Shown here one piece after another: positions 1 through 10,050 of a stretch of 64,000 bases of DNA (position 1 is its first letter; every line of letters begins with the position of its first letter). The stretch lies in contig NZ_CP046564.1 in the NCBI RefSeq assembly GCF_009818105.1, positions 2,976,001-3,040,000 of the forward strand, given 5' to 3'. Made by a program: the position numbers and the translations under genes. The notes below the pieces were generated by a model, which was not told where the DNA came from, made no database searches, and saw only the letters and a list, made by a program, of their open reading frames with translations. Source of the stretch: Bacillus sp. N1-1 (GTDB lineage Bacteria; Bacillota; Bacilli; Bacillales; Guptibacillaceae).

Positions 1-1644
<1,644 letters not shown>

Positions 1645-1711
1645 TTTTTTCACCACTATTTCTAAAAAGTGTTCAACTTTATTGATTTTACCACAGCACT
1701 ACCGATCCGCG

Positions 1712-1776
1712 CACCCTTAAGGGGCAGTTCTCCTTCCCCCAGCTTGTAACTGGCGGTTAGAAAGCTCCCCCTTATC
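1712..1776 (-). other. Structured spacer upstream of queA
   Basis: This spacer between the DUF2905 gene and queA is G/C-rich compared with its surroundings. On the transcribed strand an AAGGGG run near 1770 can pair with CCCCTT near 1716. Inside that, AGCTT and AAGCT repeats can form a second stem. No T-tract follows, so I see a potential RNA structure rather than an intrinsic terminator. The fold was judged by eye only. Confidence 0.3.
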
Positions 1777-1969
1777 TGAACCTACCTATAATAAAAAAGA
1801 GTAGTGACAGAACAATACTAACGATGATAGAAGTAACGATTGGAAAAAAGAATGTTGTGTTTCCTCTTTTAATTACCAGATCACCAGGTAATTTACCGAC
1901 AAAGGACCACAAAACCCCAATAGCTAAAAAAGCGATCCCTAACACGATAAATAGCTTTGAAATGCCCAT
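1772..1969 (-). CDS. DUF2905 family small membrane protein
   Basis: The product has 65 residues and two hydrophobic segments, about residues 4-24 and 41-62. They flank a short loop containing LPGDLVIKRGNTTFFFPI, a sequence typical of the DUF2905 family, so it is probably an inner-membrane protein of unknown function. The ATG lies two bases after the ruvB stop, with GGAGG inside the ruvB 3' end serving as a slightly distant ribosome binding site. This points to co-transcription with ruvAB. The position next to ruvB is conserved in Bacillaceae, but I know of no experimental role. Confidence 0.85.
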   Translation of the reverse strand: MGISKLFIVLGIAFLAIGVLWSFVGKLPGDLVIKRGNTTFFFPIVTSIIVSIVLSLLFFIIGRFR

Positions 1970-1971
1970 CT

Positions 1972-2970
1972 TTATTTCGGAACCTCCATACCAAAGTGTT
2001 CGTATACATGAGGCATCACCATACGTCCACGCGGCGTGCGCTGTAGAAATCCAATTTGAAGAAGGAATGGCTCATACACATCTTCAATCGTATGACTTTC
2101 TTCTCCAATGGTGGCAGCAATCGTATCAACGCCAACAGGTCCACCACGAAACTTTTCTATAATCGCTAACAGAAGCTTGTGGTCAATATGATCGAGTCCG
2201 AGCGGATCTACCTGCATCATCTCTAACGCCTGTGCAGCAAGCGAAGACGAGATGACTCCATCTCCTTTTACTTGAGCGAAATCTCTTACTCGCTTTAACA
2301 AACGATTAGCGATTCGCGGTGTTCCACGAGAGCGACGCGCTAGTTCAACAGCGGCATTCTGATCCATTTCTACATTAAAAATATCAGCTGTTCTCATGAT
2401 AATCGTTTGTAATTCATCTTCTAGATAATATTCAAGTCTGCTTAAGACACCAAACCGGTCTCGTAAAGGGGCCGTTAATAACCCTGCTCTTGTCGTCGCA
2501 CCTACAAGTGTAAATGGCGGTAGATCCAGTCGAACGGACCTGGCCGTTTCCCCCTTTCCAATCACAATATCCAAACAGTAGTCTTCCATAGCAGGATAAA
2601 GCACTTCTTCTACGCTTCTCGGAAGACGATGAATTTCATCAATAAATAAAACATCCCCAGGTTCAAGCGCCGTTAAAATAGCTGCCAAATCTCCAGGTCG
2701 TTCAATGGCAGGACCTGATGTTGTACGTAAATTTACTTCCATCTCATTAGCAATGATAGCGGAAAGGGTCGTTTTACCGAGGCCTGGAGGACCATATAAC
2801 AAAACATGATCCAGAGGCTCTTCGCGCATTTTTGCCGCTTCAATAAACACTTCAAGATTTCGCTTTACTTTTTCTTGTCCAATATACTGAGCTAATCGCT
2901 GAGGACGGAGGCTATATTCTACGGATGAGTCGTCACCGACTTGTTCTCCAGATAGAATGCGATCTTCCAC
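1972..2970 (-). CDS. ruvB: Holliday junction branch migration ATPase RuvB
   Basis: RuvB is the hexameric AAA+ motor that, loaded by RuvA, drives branch migration of Holliday junctions during recombinational repair. The 332-residue product is full length. It has Walker A GPPGLGKT at residues 60-67, Walker B with DEIH at 111-114, the sensor 1 motif GATTRAG and a C-terminal winged-helix domain ending in RTPRGRMV. The start is GTG at 2970, preceded by AGGAGGGAG with good spacing. It follows ruvA by 12 bases. No ruvC is seen, as expected in Firmicutes, which use RecU as resolvase. Confidence 0.98.
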   Translation of the reverse strand: MEDRILSGEQVGDDSSVEYSLRPQRLAQYIGQEKVKRNLEVFIEAAKMREEPLDHVLLYGPPGLGKTTLSAIIANEMEVNLRTTSGPAIERPGDLAAILTALEPGDVLFIDEIHRLPRSVEEVLYPAMEDYCLDIVIGKGETARSVRLDLPPFTLVGATTRAGLLTAPLRDRFGVLSRLEYYLEDELQTIIMRTADIFNVEMDQNAAVELARRSRGTPRIANRLLKRVRDFAQVKGDGVISSSLAAQALEMMQVDPLGLDHIDHKLLLAIIEKFRGGPVGVDTIAATIGEESHTIEDVYEPFLLQIGFLQRTPRGRMVMPHVYEHFGMEVPK

Positions 2971-2982
2971 GTTACTCCCTCC

Positions 2983-3585
2983 TTATTGCTTCAGCATAAG
3001 CTGAAGGGCTTTCTTGATATACTGATCGGTTGTTAGCGTTTCTTCTAACAGTTTTGGTTTAACCTTCTTAATTTCTCGCTCGGCGTAGCCAAGTGCTTTC
3101 AGTGCTTCTAACGCTTCATCAAGTTCATGAGCGCCTTCTTCTTGCACCTCGTCCACTGCAAACAATCCTTCAATTGGAGCTCCAAAACCTTTTAGCTTTC
3201 CTTTTAAATCAAGGATAATTTGACGCGCTGTTTTCTTTCCTACACCAGGAAACTTCGTTAAGAATTTTTCATCTTCCATCTCGATGGCACTAACAACCTT
3301 GTCAGGTTCGCCAGTCGCTAAAATAGCAACGGCTCCTTTAGGACCAATTCCTGATACATTTAACAGTTTCTCAAATAAAAGGCGCTCTTCTCGGGTTGGG
3401 AAACCATAAAGAGCAATTAAATCTTCTCTCACATAATGGTGCGTAAAAATTTGAATCGATTGATTTCGATATTTCTGAAACTCAAACGGATTGCCACAAT
3501 AGATTTTATAGCCAATCGAATTGGACTCCACCACAATGTATTCTGTATCAATATATTCAACCGTGCCTTTAATATATTCAATCAA
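2983..3585 (-). CDS. ruvA: Holliday junction DNA-binding protein RuvA
   Basis: RuvA forms the tetrameric platform that binds four-way junctions and recruits RuvB. The product has about 200 residues: an N-terminal OB-fold ([11 protein letters not shown]...), central helix-hairpin-helix motifs ([16 protein letters not shown] and [13 protein letters not shown]) and a C-terminal RuvB-binding domain. I choose the TTG at 3585 as start because AGGGGAGAG lies seven to eight bases upstream and homologues begin with this IEY segment. The ATG at 3615 would add ten non-homologous residues and swallow that ribosome binding site. It heads the ruvA-ruvB-queA-tgt operon. Confidence 0.96.
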   Translation of the reverse strand: MIEYIKGTVEYIDTEYIVVESNSIGYKIYCGNPFEFQKYRNQSIQIFTHHYVREDLIALYGFPTREERLLFEKLLNVSGIGPKGAVAILATGEPDKVVSAIEMEDEKFLTKFPGVGKKTARQIILDLKGKLKGFGAPIEGLFAVDEVQEEGAHELDEALEALKALGYAEREIKKVKPKLLEETLTTDQYIKKALQLMLKQ

Positions 3586-3645
3586 AGCTACTCTCTCCCC
3601 TGTACATACGAACATGTATTTCTATCTCTCCATTCTACCATAAAA

Positions 3646-3764
3646 ACACGAAAAGCGGAGCAGGCCCGTTAAAATCTGCAGGATGTTGGAGCCCATGAGA
3701 TTGAGACGCTTTTTGTCTCATTCGATTGGGTGAAACAGCCGGAGGATTTGGCCTGCGCAGCTAG
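3646..3764 (+). repeat. Fold-back repeat unit 1
   Basis: This is the first of two related units of about 120 bp lying head to tail between ruvA and bofC. Both begin ACAcGAAAAGCGGAG or ACAtGAAAAGCGGAG and share TTGGAGC in the left arm and GCAGCT.GACA at the end. This unit folds on itself: CAGGCC at 3661-3666 pairs with GGCCTG at 3750-3755, and TGAGAC at 3702-3707 with GTCTCA at 3715-3720. It has no coding potential and resembles the dispersed palindromic intergenic repeats found in many Bacillus genomes. Copy number elsewhere cannot be seen here. Confidence 0.6.
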
Positions 3765-3888
3765 ACATGAAAAGCGGAGACGAGCGTTTAGAAACGGAGA
3801 TATTGGAGCGCTTGAACGAGAACACGCCCTTTGTGTTCTTGTGAAAGAGCGAAATATCGCAGTTTCTGCGAGTCGCAGCTGGACACGA
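3765..3888 (+). repeat. Fold-back repeat unit 2
   Basis: The second unit is a nearly continuous imperfect hairpin. The apical stem is AGAACAC (3819-3825) with GTGTTCT (3833-3839). Further out GATATT pairs with AATATC and GAAAC with GTTTC. It shares the start AAAAGCGGAG and the end CAGCTGGACACG with unit 1. It is followed by ACACGAAAGGCG, which looks like the beginning of a further, lost unit. An open frame of 66 codons at 3718-3918 on the minus strand crosses both units and is not considered a gene. Confidence 0.6.
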
Positions 3889-3914
3889 AAGGCGTAAAGA
3901 ACTGTTTATTAAAT

Positions 3915-3942
3915 ACAAAAACCCGTCCTATTGGACAGGTTT
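3915..3942 (-). terminator. Intrinsic terminator of bofC
   Basis: On the transcribed strand CCTGTCC and GGACGGG form a stem around a short AATA loop, followed by TTTTTG. The bofC stop codon TAG lies at the loop, so terminator and coding end overlap. Confidence 0.8.
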
Positions 3943-4464
3943 GCTTTTGATTTTCGAAAAAGATTGAATCACATCTTCAAACTGATACCATGATTCTACA
4001 GGTATGCCATCCATAAGTTGTTCTCGCCTTTGACTTTCAAGCTTCCCTACATCAATTTGGAAGAACGTTTGAATCACTTTCTCATCGGCAGGGTCACCAT
4101 CAAAAATGGTAAGAACACCATCCTCCGTTAAACCAAAATGGCCATTTTGTTTACTTGCAGGAGAAATATCTTCAAAATTCCGTTCAAAAACCATTTTTCC
4201 TTCTTCCTGATCGACAAGTTGCCAGTCTGCATATTGACTCCAAAAATCCTCCATTGCCCAAATCGTTTCATACACGGATTGTTTTGTTGTCACTCCATCT
4301 GCATAATTCGTTCGTAGTTCTACTTCAATGATTAACGGACCTTCCGCCTGCAGAGACTCTGGTGTTACCGTTGCTAAATCGTTACTAGGGTCGAAAGCTT
4401 CGGCCGTTGTTCCACCAAAAATTAGAAGGAAACCTAACAGAATGAGCGGATAAAGGTTTTTCAT
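3928..4464 (-). CDS. bofC: BofC, forespore regulator of sigma-K checkpoint
   Basis: BofC is a forespore-made secreted protein that restrains SpoIVB-dependent signalling, and so delays activation of pro-sigma-K in the mother cell. The product has 178 residues with an N-terminal signal peptide (MKNLYPLILLGFLLIFGG, cleavage probably near AEA at residues 21-23). The family core is present: YADG.....SVYETIWAMEDFW, DISPASKQNGHFGL, and IQTFFQIDVGKLES..REQLMDGIPV. The ATG at 4464 has AAAGGTG ten bases upstream. It lies next to ruvA as in B. subtilis. Its target pathway is represented in this window by spoIVFA and spoIVFB. Confidence 0.93.
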   Translation of the reverse strand: MKNLYPLILLGFLLIFGGTTAEAFDPSNDLATVTPESLQAEGPLIIEVELRTNYADGVTTKQSVYETIWAMEDFWSQYADWQLVDQEEGKMVFERNFEDISPASKQNGHFGLTEDGVLTIFDGDPADEKVIQTFFQIDVGKLESQRREQLMDGIPVESWYQFEDVIQSFSKIKSKPVQ

Positions 4465-4540
4465 ATATCTTCAACACCTTTCTTCCATATTCAAGAAGTT
4501 CATGCCGTTAGCGTTTCCAATTTCTCCATCCATATGCATC

Positions 4541-4567
4541 AAAAAAAGCTACAGAAAATCTGTAGCT
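4541..4567 (-). terminator. Intrinsic terminator of the yebC-family gene
   Basis: A perfect seven-base stem GCTACAG/CTGTAGC with an ATTTT-type loop is followed by a run of seven T on the minus strand. It begins directly after the TAA stop. Confidence 0.9.
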
Positions 4568-5316
4568 TATAGTTGCTCATACACCTCATCATTTATTTCT
4601 GCATTATGATAAACTTCCTGAACATCATCATTATCTTCAAGCTGTTCAATTAGCTTCACCATGTTAGCACCATCCTCATCCCTTAAAGGGGCATACGTTT
4701 CTGGAATCATCGTAACTTCTGCAGATGAGAATGTTAAGCCTCCTGCTTCGAGATGCTGCTTAACAATGTGAAACTCCTGTGGATCCGTATAAATCTCATA
4801 GGCTTCCTCCGTTGTTTCCATTTCTTCTGCACCGGATTCAATGACCTGGAGCATCAATTCCTCTCCATCAAGTACATTTTCAGAGCGGTCAATGATCAGT
4901 AAGCCTTTCCGATTAAATAGAAAGGATACACAACCATTTTCGCCCATGTTACCATTATTTTTATTAAAAGCATGCCGTACATCCGCCGCAGCACGATTTT
5001 TATTATCTGTGAGCAATTGAACCATGATGGCTGCGCCACCTGGTCCATAGCCTTCATATATAACATTTTCATACTGAACACCATTCAGATCACCAGTGGC
5101 TTTCTTTATCGCACGATCAATGTTGTCGTTCGGCATATTTGATGATTTCGCTTTATCAACCGCGAGTCTTAAAGAAGGATTTGTTTCCGGATCGCCTCCT
5201 CCTTGCTTAGCAGCGACAAAAATTTCCTTCGCTAGCTTCATAAATACTTTTCCACGCTTCGCATCCTGTGCGTTTTTTCTACGCTGAATATTTTTCCATT
5301 TGGAATGTCCAGCCAT
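4567..5316 (-). CDS. yebC: YebC/PmpR (TACO1) family protein
   Basis: The product is a 249-residue cytoplasmic protein of the YebC/TACO1 family, starting with the diagnostic MAGHSKWKNIQRRKNAQDAKRGKVF. Internal motifs such as NMPNDNIDRAIKKA, YEGYGPGGAA and TDNKNRAAADVRHAF are intact. Members have been described both as DNA-binding regulators and as translation factors that relieve ribosome stalling on difficult peptides. The sequence does not tell which applies here; the B. subtilis orthologue is YrbC. AAAGGAG lies eight bases before the ATG. A hairpin at 5340-5372 precedes the ribosome binding site. Confidence 0.95.
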   Translation of the reverse strand: MAGHSKWKNIQRRKNAQDAKRGKVFMKLAKEIFVAAKQGGGDPETNPSLRLAVDKAKSSNMPNDNIDRAIKKATGDLNGVQYENVIYEGYGPGGAAIMVQLLTDNKNRAAADVRHAFNKNNGNMGENGCVSFLFNRKGLLIIDRSENVLDGEELMLQVIESGAEEMETTEEAYEIYTDPQEFHIVKQHLEAGGLTFSSAEVTMIPETYAPLRDEDGANMVKLIEQLEDNDDVQEVYHNAEINDEVYEQL

Positions 5317-5339
5317 TGGTACGAACTCCTTTCAAATGT

Positions 5340-5372
5340 AGTGATTTCCCTAACCGTAACATAGGAATCACT
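5340..5372 (-). other. Hairpin in leader of the yebC-family gene
   Basis: AGTGATTTCCCTA (5340-5352) and TAGGAATCACT (5362-5372) form an imperfect inverted repeat with one bulge, just upstream of the ribosome binding site. No T-tract follows on the minus strand, so a role in mRNA stability or translation is more likely than termination. No function is proven. Confidence 0.5.
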
Positions 5373-5395
5373 CGACCGAAAAGCGTTCTGCATAT

Positions 5396-5424
5396 GTAAA
5401 CGAGCAGGCTTCAGCCCACTCGTT
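5396..5424 (-). terminator. Probable terminator after coxA
   Basis: CGAGTGGGCT and AGCCTGCTCG pair with two G-U wobbles around a GA loop. Only TTTACAT follows, a weak T-tract, so termination may be partial, with readthrough into the yebC-family gene. Confidence 0.55.
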
Positions 5425-5431
5425 ATTCTGA

Positions 5432-6058
5432 TTACTTGTTGTTCTCAAAAGGACGCTTTGCAGCATTGCCGATGTCATCTAAAATCCCATTTACATCAGT
5501 CTGAACTTCTTCAAAACCATCTCCATCTGCAAGACGGTTATTTACGTCGCCCATGCGACCAAAAACATCTTCATCTGTTGAGATCGAAACATTTTTCTGT
5601 TTCGTTACTTTGGCTACTTCACTACGAACTGTATCCTTTACATCTGCATCATTTTTGTCGTTTGTATCAACGCCAATCATGATCTGGTCCCCGTATACAA
5701 TGACACGAGAATCATCGACATTTTTAAGCTTGTTGATTCTCTTCGCAAGGCGGGTAGACAGTTCATTGTCATAACCAGAATAATTATCATCGGTACGCAT
5801 GTATCCTGGCCCATTCATTCCATTACGTTTATCAATTTGCTTTTCATCTGGAGCCTTTACACCATGTTCATAATCTCGGTCAATCATGTCTGTAACGGCA
5901 CCTTCGCGATAGTCACCGTTATTATCTTCACTTGTGTAATAACCAATTGGACGTGTTGAATCATTATAACGTGTATCCATCGCCTCATTATCGGCTGTAC
6001 ACCCAATTAATCCACCTGCAAACATCATTGTAGAAAGCGTTAGAATTGTTTTCCTCAA
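5432..6058 (-). CDS. coxA: Spore lipoprotein of the YhcN/YlaJ family (CoxA-like)
   Basis: The product has 208 residues with a lipoprotein signal peptide ending in the lipobox LIGC (Cys about residue 20). The C-terminal half fits the YhcN/YlaJ family of sporulation lipoproteins (LAKRINKLKNVDDSRVIVYGDQIMIGVDTND..., then VTKQKNVSISTDEDV). The position between safA and the yebC-family gene matches the B. subtilis cortex protein gene coxA (yrbB), so I use that symbol. The start is TTG at 6058 with AAAGGAGG eight bases upstream. It probably sits on a forespore membrane and contributes to cortex or germination properties. The exact role is not known. Confidence 0.82.
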   Translation of the reverse strand: MRKTILTLSTMMFAGGLIGCTADNEAMDTRYNDSTRPIGYYTSEDNNGDYREGAVTDMIDRDYEHGVKAPDEKQIDKRNGMNGPGYMRTDDNYSGYDNELSTRLAKRINKLKNVDDSRVIVYGDQIMIGVDTNDKNDADVKDTVRSEVAKVTKQKNVSISTDEDVFGRMGDVNNRLADGDGFEEVQTDVNGILDDIGNAAKRPFENNK

Positions 6059-6138
6059 ATTTAAAACCTCCTTTCACCTTTAGAATGTGAGGAGGCTGAT
6101 GTTTTTAATCTGTTAGTTCTAGGTAACAATGGTACCTA

Positions 6139-7047
6139 TTAAAGCACTTGCCGAATGAATGCCGACCTTTTCTCTTGCTGCTGCTCTGTTTTTACCAATA
6201 GTTCATTTCTTCCACCAGGATTCATTAACCATTCTCGGTAAAAATCGGCAGGATAAGCAAGAAGTCTTCTTAGAAAAGGATATTCAATGCAATGACGAAG
6301 TGAAGATATATGTGACTTCTCCCATTCCTCTAGCGACCAGTTACAGTGAGGAAGCATTCGATTTATCAACTGCAAATAATCATACTCACGCGGAGCGTAA
6401 CTCATGAGATCACCATCAATTAAAAGCAACTGATCAAAATTAAAGATAAAGTTATGATGCGCAGGATCACCGTGGACAATGCAATGACGTCGATAAGCAG
6501 ATCGTTCAAGTTGTTCGACTTCAGTCATCTGAGAAAGAACACTTTCACCAATCGATAAAAAAGAATTAATGAGCTTTTCCTGTTCAAAAGAGAGTACCTC
6601 AGAATCTAAATTTTGCTTAAACCGTATGAAGCGGTTCGTCCATTTTCGAGTAAGAGAGACATATGGTATGTGCTTACTAACAATCCCCTGAACTTCATCT
6701 TGAAAATGATTTGTTTTTTCCATCGCAAGAAATCGATCTTCTTTAATATTATAGTCAAGCGTTCGCCCTTCTATTGCTTTCATGCAGGCAAACGTTAGTC
6801 CACCAGTTTCTTTCATCCACTCGCCATCAGCGAAAGGAATATAAGGAACAAAAGAAGTAGCACCAGCAGATGAAATTTCGATTTGTTTTTTTAGCGTCTC
6901 TTTCATTACTGCTGCTTTTAAAAAAACAGGCTCGCCATTGCAAGAAATACCTCTCCAAACGAGTGACTTTATCTGCTTCATTTGTAGAAAAAAAGGGCGT
7001 ATCCCCTGTAGGATAGCCCCATTCATCTTACTAGCGTGATTCCGCAT
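6139..7047 (-). CDS. CotS-like spore coat kinase-fold protein
   Basis: The 302-residue protein has an aminoglycoside-phosphotransferase/choline-kinase fold. It keeps the Brenner motif VHGDPAHHNF (H192, D194, N199) and the metal-binding LIDGD (D211), so unlike YsxE it may be catalytically competent. Relatives in Bacillaceae are spore coat proteins (CotS, YutH, YsxE). The ATG at 7047 overlaps the end of safA by 17 bases and has GGAAAG five bases upstream; a second ATG at 7026 has no good site. Overlap with safA suggests co-expression in the mother cell and a coat-related role. The substrate is unknown. Confidence 0.8.
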   Translation of the reverse strand: MRNHASKMNGAILQGIRPFFLQMKQIKSLVWRGISCNGEPVFLKAAVMKETLKKQIEISSAGATSFVPYIPFADGEWMKETGGLTFACMKAIEGRTLDYNIKEDRFLAMEKTNHFQDEVQGIVSKHIPYVSLTRKWTNRFIRFKQNLDSEVLSFEQEKLINSFLSIGESVLSQMTEVEQLERSAYRRHCIVHGDPAHHNFIFNFDQLLLIDGDLMSYAPREYDYLQLINRMLPHCNWSLEEWEKSHISSLRHCIEYPFLRRLLAYPADFYREWLMNPGGRNELLVKTEQQQEKRSAFIRQVL

Positions 7048-8764
7048 AGCTACTTTCCATTCCCATATAATCCATCATCGGCGCTTTATTAGCTCCCTGA
7101 ACGAATCCAGGGTTCGCATATGACGGCATTTGTTGATAAGGCGAGACTTGTTGATTTCCTCCACATCCACAGTCATGTTGCTGATACGGTGAGACCATTG
7201 GCTGGTTAGGATAGCCAGGCGGCATCATCATGCCACCTATATTTTGATTCGGATAGCCATAAGCACCCATCACAGCTTCAGGATATTCTTCATTTCCTTT
7301 ATGAGCATACGGCGCAATACCATAACCATTCATCGCTGCCCCGGCTACTGATCCCGGATAGCCGCCATTATTCCCTTTATGGCCATAGCCTTCATACGCT
7401 CCTGCTACGTCCTGATTTGGATAACCGGGTGTTTGCATGCCCGCTACATTTCCTGGATAGCCGCCATTGTTTCCTTTATGGCCATAGCCTTCATACGCTC
7501 CTGCTACGTCCTGATTTGGATAACCGTGGGTTTGCATGCCCGCTACATTTCCCGGATAGCCGCCATTATTCCCTTTATGGCCATAGCCTTCATATGCTCC
7601 CGCTACGTCCTGATTTGGATAACCGTGGGTTTGCATGCCCGCTACATTTCCCGGATAGCCGCCATTATTCCCTTTATGGCCATAGCCTTCATACGCTCCT
7701 GCTACGTCCTGATTTGGATAACCGTTGCCATACATATGCGCGCCAGCAACTGAACCAGGGTATCCCGGCATGCTTTGATTTGCTTTGTTTCCGTAGCTCG
7801 CTCCTGCAACATCAGAGCTTTCTTCACCCATACCATAGTTGTTCATGTTAGCGCCAGCTACATTTTGATTTGGATAACCGTTTTGCTGGTAAGCACCTGC
7901 TACGCTCTCTTCTCCTTTTTGACCATATCCGTTCATTTGAGCTCCTGCTACCGCACCTGGATAGCCGTTCCCCTTATTTCCATAACCTTCATAGGCTCCA
8001 GCGACGTTTTGATTTGGATAGCCATAAGCTCCTGCTACTTCTCCAGGGTATCCACCAGAATTTGCTTTACTTCCATACCCTTCATAAGCACCCGCTACGT
8101 TCTGATTGTTAGGGCCCATTTGTGCTCCACCCACAGAAGTCGGATAGCCAGGATAACCACCATTGTATTCTTTGTTCGCATAACTGGCGCCAGCTACGTT
8201 ACTAGGATACCCTTGATTCATTGGAGGTGGTGGCATTTCCATTGACGAAGACTCAAATTCACTTAACACTTCTTCATCGTTCATTGGATAAAATAAATTT
8301 TCTGCTTTTTTGGCTTTTTCAACTGGTTTCTTTTCAGCTACTTTTTTTGCTTTCTCAACCGGTTTTTTCTCGGCTGTTTTTTTCGCTTCCACTTTCTTTT
8401 CAGGCTTTGTTTCTTTTGGCTTTACTTTCTTAGGCTTTTCTTCCTGAGGCATCATATTCATATTCATGTTCATATTTAAACCCATGTTTAACTCATTGTT
8501 GATTGGCATTGTCATAGACGGCTTTTCTACCGGCTTCATCGGCGCTTCTTTTTTCTTAGGCATTTCTTTTTTCATTTCTTTGATCGGCATTTCTTTCTTC
8601 TTAACTGGAACGCCACCCGATGGTACTTTCACTTTCATACCTGGCATAATCATATTAGGATTCTTAAGCTGCGTATTGACAGCTTTTAATTGTTCAAAAT
8701 CAACACCATATTTTTTAGCGATTTTCCATAAAGTATCGCCTTTTTGAACGACATGTATTTTCAA
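7031..8764 (-). CDS. safA: SafA, LysM spore coat morphogenetic protein
   Basis: SafA directs inner coat assembly by binding the cortex and SpoVID. The 577-residue product begins with a LysM domain (residues 1-48, IHVVQKGDTLWKIAKKYG ... IMPGMKVKVP). A charged Lys/Pro/Glu linker with KKPVEKAKK repeats follows (about 50-170). The long Gly/Tyr/Asn-rich tail carries 17 VAGA or VAGM motifs set among GYPNQ and YEGYG blocks, and the C-terminus has HDCGCGG. The start is TTG at 8764 with AGGAGGG eleven bases upstream; B. subtilis safA also starts with TTG. The tail is far more repetitive than usual and contains near-identical 99-bp DNA repeats. Confidence 0.93.
   Translation of the reverse strand: MKIHVVQKGDTLWKIAKKYGVDFEQLKAVNTQLKNPNMIMPGMKVKVPSGGVPVKKKEMPIKEMKKEMPKKKEAPMKPVEKPSMTMPINNELNMGLNMNMNMNMMPQEEKPKKVKPKETKPEKKVEAKKTAEKKPVEKAKKVAEKKPVEKAKKAENLFYPMNDEEVLSEFESSSMEMPPPPMNQGYPSNVAGASYANKEYNGGYPGYPTSVGGAQMGPNNQNVAGAYEGYGSKANSGGYPGEVAGAYGYPNQNVAGAYEGYGNKGNGYPGAVAGAQMNGYGQKGEESVAGAYQQNGYPNQNVAGANMNNYGMGEESSDVAGASYGNKANQSMPGYPGSVAGAHMYGNGYPNQDVAGAYEGYGHKGNNGGYPGNVAGMQTHGYPNQDVAGAYEGYGHKGNNGGYPGNVAGMQTHGYPNQDVAGAYEGYGHKGNNGGYPGNVAGMQTPGYPNQDVAGAYEGYGHKGNNGGYPGSVAGAAMNGYGIAPYAHKGNEEYPEAVMGAYGYPNQNIGGMMMPPGYPNQPMVSPYQQHDCGCGGNQQVSPYQQMPSYANPGFVQGANKAPMMDYMGMESSYAESR
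7338..7735 (-). repeat. 99-bp tandem repeats inside safA
   Basis: Four copies of a 33-residue block (GYPNQDVAGAYEGYGHKG followed by NNGGYPG and VAGM or VAGA) are almost identical at DNA level, with a period of 99 bp. For example GTTTGCATGC recurs at about 7431, 7530 and 7629. Differences are mainly silent or at block ends. Such identity suggests recent expansion by slippage or unequal recombination. Confidence 0.9.
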
Positions 8765-8910
8765 CCTAAAAAACTCCCTCCTGTAATCAGTACAATGAAA
8801 TTCAGTACAGTGTATGCGTGACTGGGCAGATTGCTACCTTTTTGAAAGGATAAGATCATCACATTAATATGCAAGGGAGAGGGCGCCTATGAGTAATGTC
8901 AATTTAAAAA

Positions 8911-8948
8911 CGAAAAAGGAATCAAACATAGCGTTTGATCCCTTGTTT
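8911..8948. terminator. Terminator of nadA, possibly bidirectional
   Basis: GGAATCAAAC and GTTTGATCCC form a ten-base stem with one mismatch. On the minus strand it is followed by TTTTTCGTTTTT and on the plus strand by TTGTTTTTT. It therefore can stop nadA transcripts and also anything entering from the safA promoter side. Confidence 0.85.
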
Positions 8949-8949
8949 T

Positions 8950-10050
8950 TTATGCGCGATCAAGCATTCGATTTAACGCTTGTATCGCATAGAATGCTGT
9001 ATCTGATTCCACTTTAATCTGATTTGTTTTCTGCCCAACCTTAGCTTCTTCAAGCGCCCATAGAAGATGAGGTAAATCAATTCGATTCATGGTTAGACAA
9101 GGACACATGTTTGGATTTAAGGAGACTATTGTTTTATCGGGATGTTGTTGAATAATGCGGTTAACAAGGTTCATCTCTGTTCCAATCGCCCATTTCGAAC
9201 CCGGTTGTGCCTGTTCAATCGTCTCAATAATCATTTTTGTAGAGCCAGAGAAATCAGATTGTTCCACAACTTCAAAACTGCACTCTGGATGAACGATGAC
9301 GTTCATGTCAGGAAATTCTCGTCTCACTTCATCAATATTTTCCACGGTGAATTTTTCATGGACCGAGCAATGACCTTTCCATAATATCACTTTAATTTCA
9401 TTATAATCTCCTTCGTACTCTAACGTATCCGTAATCGGATTCCATACGGCCATCGCCTCTAAAGGGACACCAAGTTCATAAGCGGTATTCCGTCCCAGGT
9501 GCTGATCAGGCAAGAACAGGATGCGCTCTTTCTGAGTAAATCCCCAGTCAACCATCGCCATTGCATTAGACGATGTCACCGTTGCTCCACCATATTTTCC
9601 AACAAACGCTTTTATAGCAGCCGTAGAATTCACGTATGTTAAAGGAAGAATCGTATCACCAAATAACATATGAAGCTTCAACCATGCGCGCTCAGTTTGA
9701 TGAATATCCGCCATGTCTGCCATTGAACAACCTGCCCGCATGTCAGGAAGAATAACAGTCTGTTGGGTTTCTGTTAAAATATCAGCTGTTTCGGCCATAA
9801 AATGAACCCCACAAAAAATGATCGTTTCCGCTTTTTTATTACGTGCAGCAAGCTGCGCGAGTTGGAGAGAATCTCCTGTATCATCTGCAAACTGAACAAC
9901 TTCATCCTTTTGATAATGATGAGCAGGAAGGTATAACCTTTCCCCCATCTCAGCTTTAATCGCTACAACCCTGTCAACCATCTCCTCTTCTGTAAGGTTT
10001 TTATATCTTTCTGGAAGACCAGGCTTTTTTAATGCATCTAAAATGCTCAT
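8950..10050 (-). CDS. nadA: Quinolinate synthase NadA
   Basis: NadA condenses iminoaspartate (from NadB) with dihydroxyacetone phosphate to make quinolinate, using a [4Fe-4S] cluster. The 366-residue product is the long Bacillus-type form. Cysteines expected to bind the cluster sit in [18 protein letters not shown] and NMCPCLTMN. Substrate motifs [24 protein letters not shown] and LPDQHLG are present. The ATG overlaps the nadC stop (ATGA, 10047-10050). NifS, encoded divergently, is expected to supply the sulfur for its cluster. Confidence 0.97.
   Translation of the reverse strand: MSILDALKKPGLPERYKNLTEEEMVDRVVAIKAEMGERLYLPAHHYQKDEVVQFADDTGDSLQLAQLAARNKKAETIIFCGVHFMAETADILTETQQTVILPDMRAGCSMADMADIHQTERAWLKLHMLFGDTILPLTYVNSTAAIKAFVGKYGGATVTSSNAMAMVDWGFTQKERILFLPDQHLGRNTAYELGVPLEAMAVWNPITDTLEYEGDYNEIKVILWKGHCSVHEKFTVENIDEVRREFPDMNVIVHPECSFEVVEQSDFSGSTKMIIETIEQAQPGSKWAIGTEMNLVNRIIQQHPDKTIVSLNPNMCPCLTMNRIDLPHLLWALEEAKVGQKTNQIKVESDTAFYAIQALNRMLDRA

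Noticed and set aside
1824..2162. 112-residue plus-strand frame over the DUF2905 gene and the end of ruvB
   Set aside because: Antisense to two well-supported genes and lacking a ribosome binding site.
3718..3918. 66-residue open frame on the minus strand between ruvA and bofC
   Set aside because: It lies across the two fold-back repeat units, has no ribosome binding site and a composition dictated by the repeats.
7338..7735. Regular 99-bp repeats resembling an array
   Set aside because: Not CRISPR: there are no unique spacers and the repeats are in-frame coding blocks of SafA.
7379..7851. Two overlapping frames of 124 and 144 residues on the plus strand with repeated peptides
   Set aside because: They are antisense shadows of the 99-bp safA repeats; the minus-strand SafA reading has LysM homology and proper start.
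8889..9017. Plus-strand frame of 42 residues with a GGGAG site before its ATG
   Set aside because: It runs through the bidirectional nadA terminator and into antisense nadA; a plus-strand transcript would stop inside it. No homology is recognised.
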